Shown here piece after piece: positions 61,221 through 64,000 of a stretch of 64,000 bases of DNA. Under the pieces are notes generated by a model, which had not been told where the DNA came from, did no database searches, and saw only the letters and a list, made by a program, of their open reading frames with translations. The first letter of the stretch is position 1. Each line of letters starts with the position of its first letter. This DNA is from G020348185 sp964525045 (GTDB lineage Bacteria > Nitrospirota > Nitrospiria > Nitrospirales > UBA8639). Location of the stretch: positions 62,001 to 126,000 of the forward strand of contig CAZGFD010000008.1 in NCBI GenBank assembly GCA_964525045.1. Direction: 5' to 3'. A program made the translations under genes and the position numbers.

Positions 61221-62345
61221 TCAGAGGTCGTCCTTTGCGCCGGCATTACACAACCCATTCGACGAATGAATCCCAACCATGGGCAATTCTCTATGCCGAT
61301 CTTCGTCGGGCTGAGGGTAGTGGTAAGTTTTATTTTCGTAATTCTTGAGGACCGCCCCGTTTTCATCCAAATTCAACAAATAATCAGATGGCAAAATGGG
61401 GATTTTTCCTCCTCCCCCTGGTGCATCAATCACAAAATGAGGCACAGCCATTCCGCTCGTGTGCCCTTGAAGAGCCTGAATGATTCTCAAGCCGGTTTCC
61501 ACGGTCGTTCGGAAATGATTCGTTCCCTTGGTAAGATCTGCTTGGTAGAGGTAGTAGGGTTTGACTCGGGCCAACAGTAACTGATGCATCAGACGCTTCA
61601 TAATGTCAGGATCATCATTGACCCCTTTCAGCAAAACCGTCTGTGCGCCGAGGGGCACTCCTGCATCGGCCAATCGGCCGCAGGCTTCCTTCACCTCCGA
61701 TGTTAGCTCGTCTGGATGATTGAAATGCAAATTCATATATATGGGATGATATTTTTTAATCACGTCGCAGAGTTCGGGCGTGATTCGTTGAGGCAAGGTT
61801 CCCGGCACCCGCGTTCCGAACCGGATGAGTTCTAAATGAGGAATAGTCCGGAGCGCCTTTAAAATCCGTTCGAGCAGGTTGTCCGGAAGGAGCAGCGGAT
61901 CTCCCCCGGAGAGAATGACATCACGGACCTCCGTATGTTCATGGAGATAGGCGATCGCCTGATCCAATTCCCCTTTTTTGAGGAATCCGGGTTTCCCCAC
62001 CAATCGTTTCCTGGTGCAAAACCGGCAGTAAATCGGACATTGGTTGGTGACCATCAACAGCACCCGGTCGGGGTATCGATGAACGAGGTGCGGGACCGGG
62101 CTGTCGGTATCTTCTTCCAGAGGATCATCCGGGGCATCGATATCGTCCATCTCAATGCTATCGGGGACCACCTGTTTCCAAATAGCATCGCCTTTCCCCT
62201 TAATCGTGGAAAGAACGGTCGGGGTGATCCGCATCGGGTAGGGACCAACGACGTCTTCGATTTCTTTTGGATCTACACCGAGATGTTTCGCTAAATCTTT
62301 TGGTTTGGTAATGCTCTCGGCTAGGACGCGTTTCCATTCTTCCAT
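61221..62345 (-). CDS. KamA-family radical SAM lysine aminomutase
   Basis: The ATG at 62345 (MEEWKRVLAESI) fits the family and leaves 34 bp to the upstream glutaredoxin-like gene; a longer frame overlaps that gene. The 374-residue protein has the radical SAM cluster CPIYCRFC at about residue 103, LLPDNLLERILKAL and the PLP-binding Lys in DAPGGGGKIPILPSDYL. Such enzymes shift an amino group between carbons of lysine, giving beta-lysine, either free or (in EpmB) for EF-P modification. The sequence resembles free lysine 2,3-aminomutases more than EpmB, but I cannot settle the substrate. Confidence 0.85.
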   Translation of the reverse strand: MEEWKRVLAESITKPKDLAKHLGVDPKEIEDVVGPYPMRITPTVLSTIKGKGDAIWKQVVPDSIEMDDIDAPDDPLEEDTDSPVPHLVHRYPDRVLLMVTNQCPIYCRFCTRKRLVGKPGFLKKGELDQAIAYLHEHTEVRDVILSGGDPLLLPDNLLERILKALRTIPHLELIRFGTRVPGTLPQRITPELCDVIKKYHPIYMNLHFNHPDELTSEVKEACGRLADAGVPLGAQTVLLKGVNDDPDIMKRLMHQLLLARVKPYYLYQADLTKGTNHFRTTVETGLRIIQALQGHTSGMAVPHFVIDAPGGGGKIPILPSDYLLNLDENGAVLKNYENKTYHYPQPDEDRHRELPMVGIHSSNGLCNAGAKDDL

Positions 62346-62379
62346 TAAGTGGCCCTCACTATTGGTGTGTTGGTATGTG

Positions 62380-62658
62380 TCATCTTCCCAACTGCCGGTT
62401 TTTGGACTCCTGCAGGGGTTCAGTCTTTGGATCGAAGGGATACTCGTCAAGATACGTCAAAATATCCGCGGTTTCGGTTAACACCGTCTCTCCATCTACT
62501 AGCACAGGCACGTAATACTGGCCTGAGACTTCGTACACTTGTTTGCGAAAGGGGCGAACGTCTGGAACGATCACACTTTCATAGGGAAGAGCCAGTTCTT
62601 CCAGCTTATCGCGGACCAGCATGCATTCGGGACACCATTCGGTGTGGAACAGTTTCAT
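62380..62658 (-). CDS. Glutaredoxin/GST N-terminal-like thioredoxin-fold protein
   Basis: The ATG at 62658 overlaps the upstream gene stop as ATGA and gives 92 residues. The protein starts MKLFHTEWCPECMLVRDKL with a CPEC redox motif near residue 9, then a cis-Pro strand YYVPVLVDGETVLTETADI, the glutathione-binding fold of glutaredoxin and GST N-terminal domains. It should carry out thiol-disulfide exchange or glutathione transfer in the cytoplasm. It lies between an ATP-grasp-like gene and the KamA gene in the same direction. Confidence 0.82.
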   Translation of the reverse strand: MKLFHTEWCPECMLVRDKLEELALPYESVIVPDVRPFRKQVYEVSGQYYVPVLVDGETVLTETADILTYLDEYPFDPKTEPLQESKNRQLGR

Positions 62659-64000
62659 GGTGAAGGGGTCCCTTCTGAAAAGGACATGCATGGAGCCATA
62701 ATGGCATCCCGCATCCCATGAATGATTTTCTTATCCTTCGGGCACACGGTAGCCAAGATACCCCCGAGTTCAGCTTGATCGCCATGGACGAAATAATAGG
62801 GAGACAAACGGGCTCGACCAGTCATCGATTTCCAATTCTTACTCTGCTCGTCGTAGTATTCCAATGTGAATTGCCTCCCCTTATGGAAAACCTGTAGGAC
62901 TGAAGGTGTGGTCGGGAAAGAATCCAGGGCGGATTGCAACACTGCAGACCATTCGGTTTGAGGGAGATCATGACCGACAAAGACACCCCGACTTCCCCAA
63001 GCTAACTCCGAAAACCCTGATGGTTTAATCACGTATTGCCTCTCCTTCTGAGTCGTTATTTCAAGTTCCCGCCAACCGGAAACCGGCCGACCACTCACTC
63101 GGAGCCCCGGAATAATCGCGGACGGCGGAATGGGACTGGGATCCAGGACCCACGTTTGAGGCATGAGTCTTCTCAGGAGGTCAAATGTTTCATGAGAAAG
63201 GACTTTTTTCCAATACGGTTCTAACATTGGGTGGTGGACTAACGCAAAGGCCGACTTTTCTTCGAGCCAGGGCTTGTAGGGTGGAGTGACAACAGTCTTC
63301 CCTTTTTTAACGCTGTACATCACTAATTCGGATTTTGGAATATTTTTGAGATCGAAGAGTTCGTAAAAACGATACACCACGGAGACAGCCCTGTCCGGAT
63401 ACTGTTCCGGAAGGAATAAACCTTCTTCAGTAAATTCAAGATCCTTGGGATGAACGCAGGTAGCTTGAAGCCCCTCGCGTGACAAACGGTTGGCCAGCCA
63501 CTGCATCTCGGAGCGGTAGGATGCCGATTCATCGGATACGACAATCGCCAAAGGACAGGGAGAACTATCCCCAAACTCTCCAATCATGGAGGCAAATCCT
63601 CTCACCATTCCATCCTTTCTGCCAACGATCCCATAGCCCTGCCGTTCATACGCTCTCCCGAGACTCCCGGTCAGACCGATGCCCCCAGGGACGGAATCCA
63701 ATTCAGTGATGGTCATTCCATGGTCTGTGGGGATCACATCAGGACGAATAACGCCCGGAACAAGGTCCCGGAATCGTTTCATCCTTGCAAAAGAAAGCAA
63801 AGCCTCGGGTTTGCCCTGATCCAAATAGGCATGAACCCAGGGTGGCTGATGACCCCGTAGACTTTCAAAGTAGAGGCGGTTCAGGGCCCGGTAAAATCCT
63901 AGGAGGTGGTGACCTAAGTCCTGGAAGAAAGAAAGCTCCTCACTGGATAAAGGGAAGGGATTTCGAGCTATACGCCACAGATTGGGTTGTTCCGCCTCAA
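62655..64000 (-). CDS. Conserved ATP-grasp-like protein (partial, 5' end off window)
   Basis: The frame stays open through the right edge (residues such as SSEELSFFQDLGHHLLGFYR and NRLYFESLRGHQPPWVHAYL precede the first internal start), so the N terminus lies outside the window. At least 447 codons are visible. A Gly-rich strand ITELDSVPGGIGLTGSLG, an internal LAIVVSDESASYRSEM, and KPSGFSELAWGSRGVF with a late HKGRQFTLEYYD suggest an ATP-grasp-type ligase, but key residues cannot be assigned by eye. It overlaps the glutaredoxin-like gene by 4 bp (ATGA), so ligase-like, redox and lysine-aminomutase genes form one operon. Confidence 0.65.
   Translation of the reverse strand, partial: EAEQPNLWRIARNPFPLSSEELSFFQDLGHHLLGFYRALNRLYFESLRGHQPPWVHAYLDQGKPEALLSFARMKRFRDLVPGVIRPDVIPTDHGMTITELDSVPGGIGLTGSLGRAYERQGYGIVGRKDGMVRGFASMIGEFGDSSPCPLAIVVSDESASYRSEMQWLANRLSREGLQATCVHPKDLEFTEEGLFLPEQYPDRAVSVVYRFYELFDLKNIPKSELVMYSVKKGKTVVTPPYKPWLEEKSAFALVHHPMLEPYWKKVLSHETFDLLRRLMPQTWVLDPSPIPPSAIIPGLRVSGRPVSGWRELEITTQKERQYVIKPSGFSELAWGSRGVFVGHDLPQTEWSAVLQSALDSFPTTPSVLQVFHKGRQFTLEYYDEQSKNWKSMTGRARLSPYYFVHGDQAELGGILATVCPKDKKIIHGMRDAIMAPCMSFSEGTPSP

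Overview
The window looks like a chromosomal segment of a Gram-negative bacterium at roughly 50-53% GC. It encodes a tripartite RND efflux pump with an outer-membrane factor, a FadL-type outer-membrane channel, heptose (LPS) synthesis and a sigma-54 system. The gene mix (ebo cluster, GAF/V4R sensor kinases, two-domain dCTP deaminase, KamA, paired TIGR04282/TIGR04283 glycosyltransferases) best suggests Nitrospirota, perhaps a low-GC Nitrospira. That placement is inference; there is no rRNA or nitrification gene here to confirm it.

Layout. 1-0.75 kb: arsR-arsC (arsC runs off the left edge). 1.05 kb: a decayed 3' half of tRNA-Gln. 1.3-9.6 kb: RND pump and adaptor, divergent from a two-component system and outer-membrane factor. 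10.2-12.8 kb: a sigma-54-type promoter, a CheY-like regulator and rpoN. 13.5-20.5 kb: a complete six-gene ebo metabolite cluster (eboA-B-F-D-E-C on the minus strand) in which EboD is fused to a DedA/VTT membrane domain. 21.3-23.9 kb: a DUF4396 membrane protein behind a 20-bp palindrome, a frameshifted REP-type transposase and an IS110-family element. 24.1-30.0 kb: a large DUF748/AsmA-like protein and a secreted animal-type heme peroxidase. 30.9-33.7 kb: an orphan phage terminase small subunit and a diversity-generating retroelement (DGR): DUF1566 variable protein with variable repeat (VR), Avd, template repeat (TR) and a reverse transcriptase broken by in-frame stops. 34.5 kb: intact tRNA-Gln(UUG), whose 3' end faces the DGR and whose 3' half is duplicated at 1.05 kb, so the 1-34.5 kb stretch may be an old tRNA-anchored island.

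From 34.6 kb on: a methyltransferase/MOSC pair, an alpha/beta hydrolase and ApaH. 37.9-52.3 kb is a signalling and oxidative block: zinc-ribbon protein, orphan ABC-type binding protein, two paralogous hybrid-input histidine kinases, a receiver protein, a DyP peroxidase-cytochrome P450 fusion with a conserved partner, FadL and an NtrC-type activator. Three promoters in the window share a GG-N10-GC sigma-54 core preceded by tandem GTATC..GATAC dyads exactly 21 bp apart. With rpoN and the NtrC-type activator in the same window, this reads as a local sigma-54 regulon. 52.4-64 kb is mostly housekeeping: GmhA, a stand-alone CARF-type Cas02710 protein, a YbgC thioesterase, LipB carrying an in-frame palindromic-repeat insertion, SDR, two small glycosyltransferases, dCTP deaminase, KamA, a glutaredoxin-like protein and a partial ATP-grasp-like protein.

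Several dispersed repeat families (TCAGATTTCAAATCTC-like, CCTGAAACTTGAAAC-like, ATTCGAAATTC-like and a CCCCTCACC/CTCTCCCC palindromic element) lie between genes, at gene ends and inside lipB. No CRISPR array, integrase or rRNA was seen.
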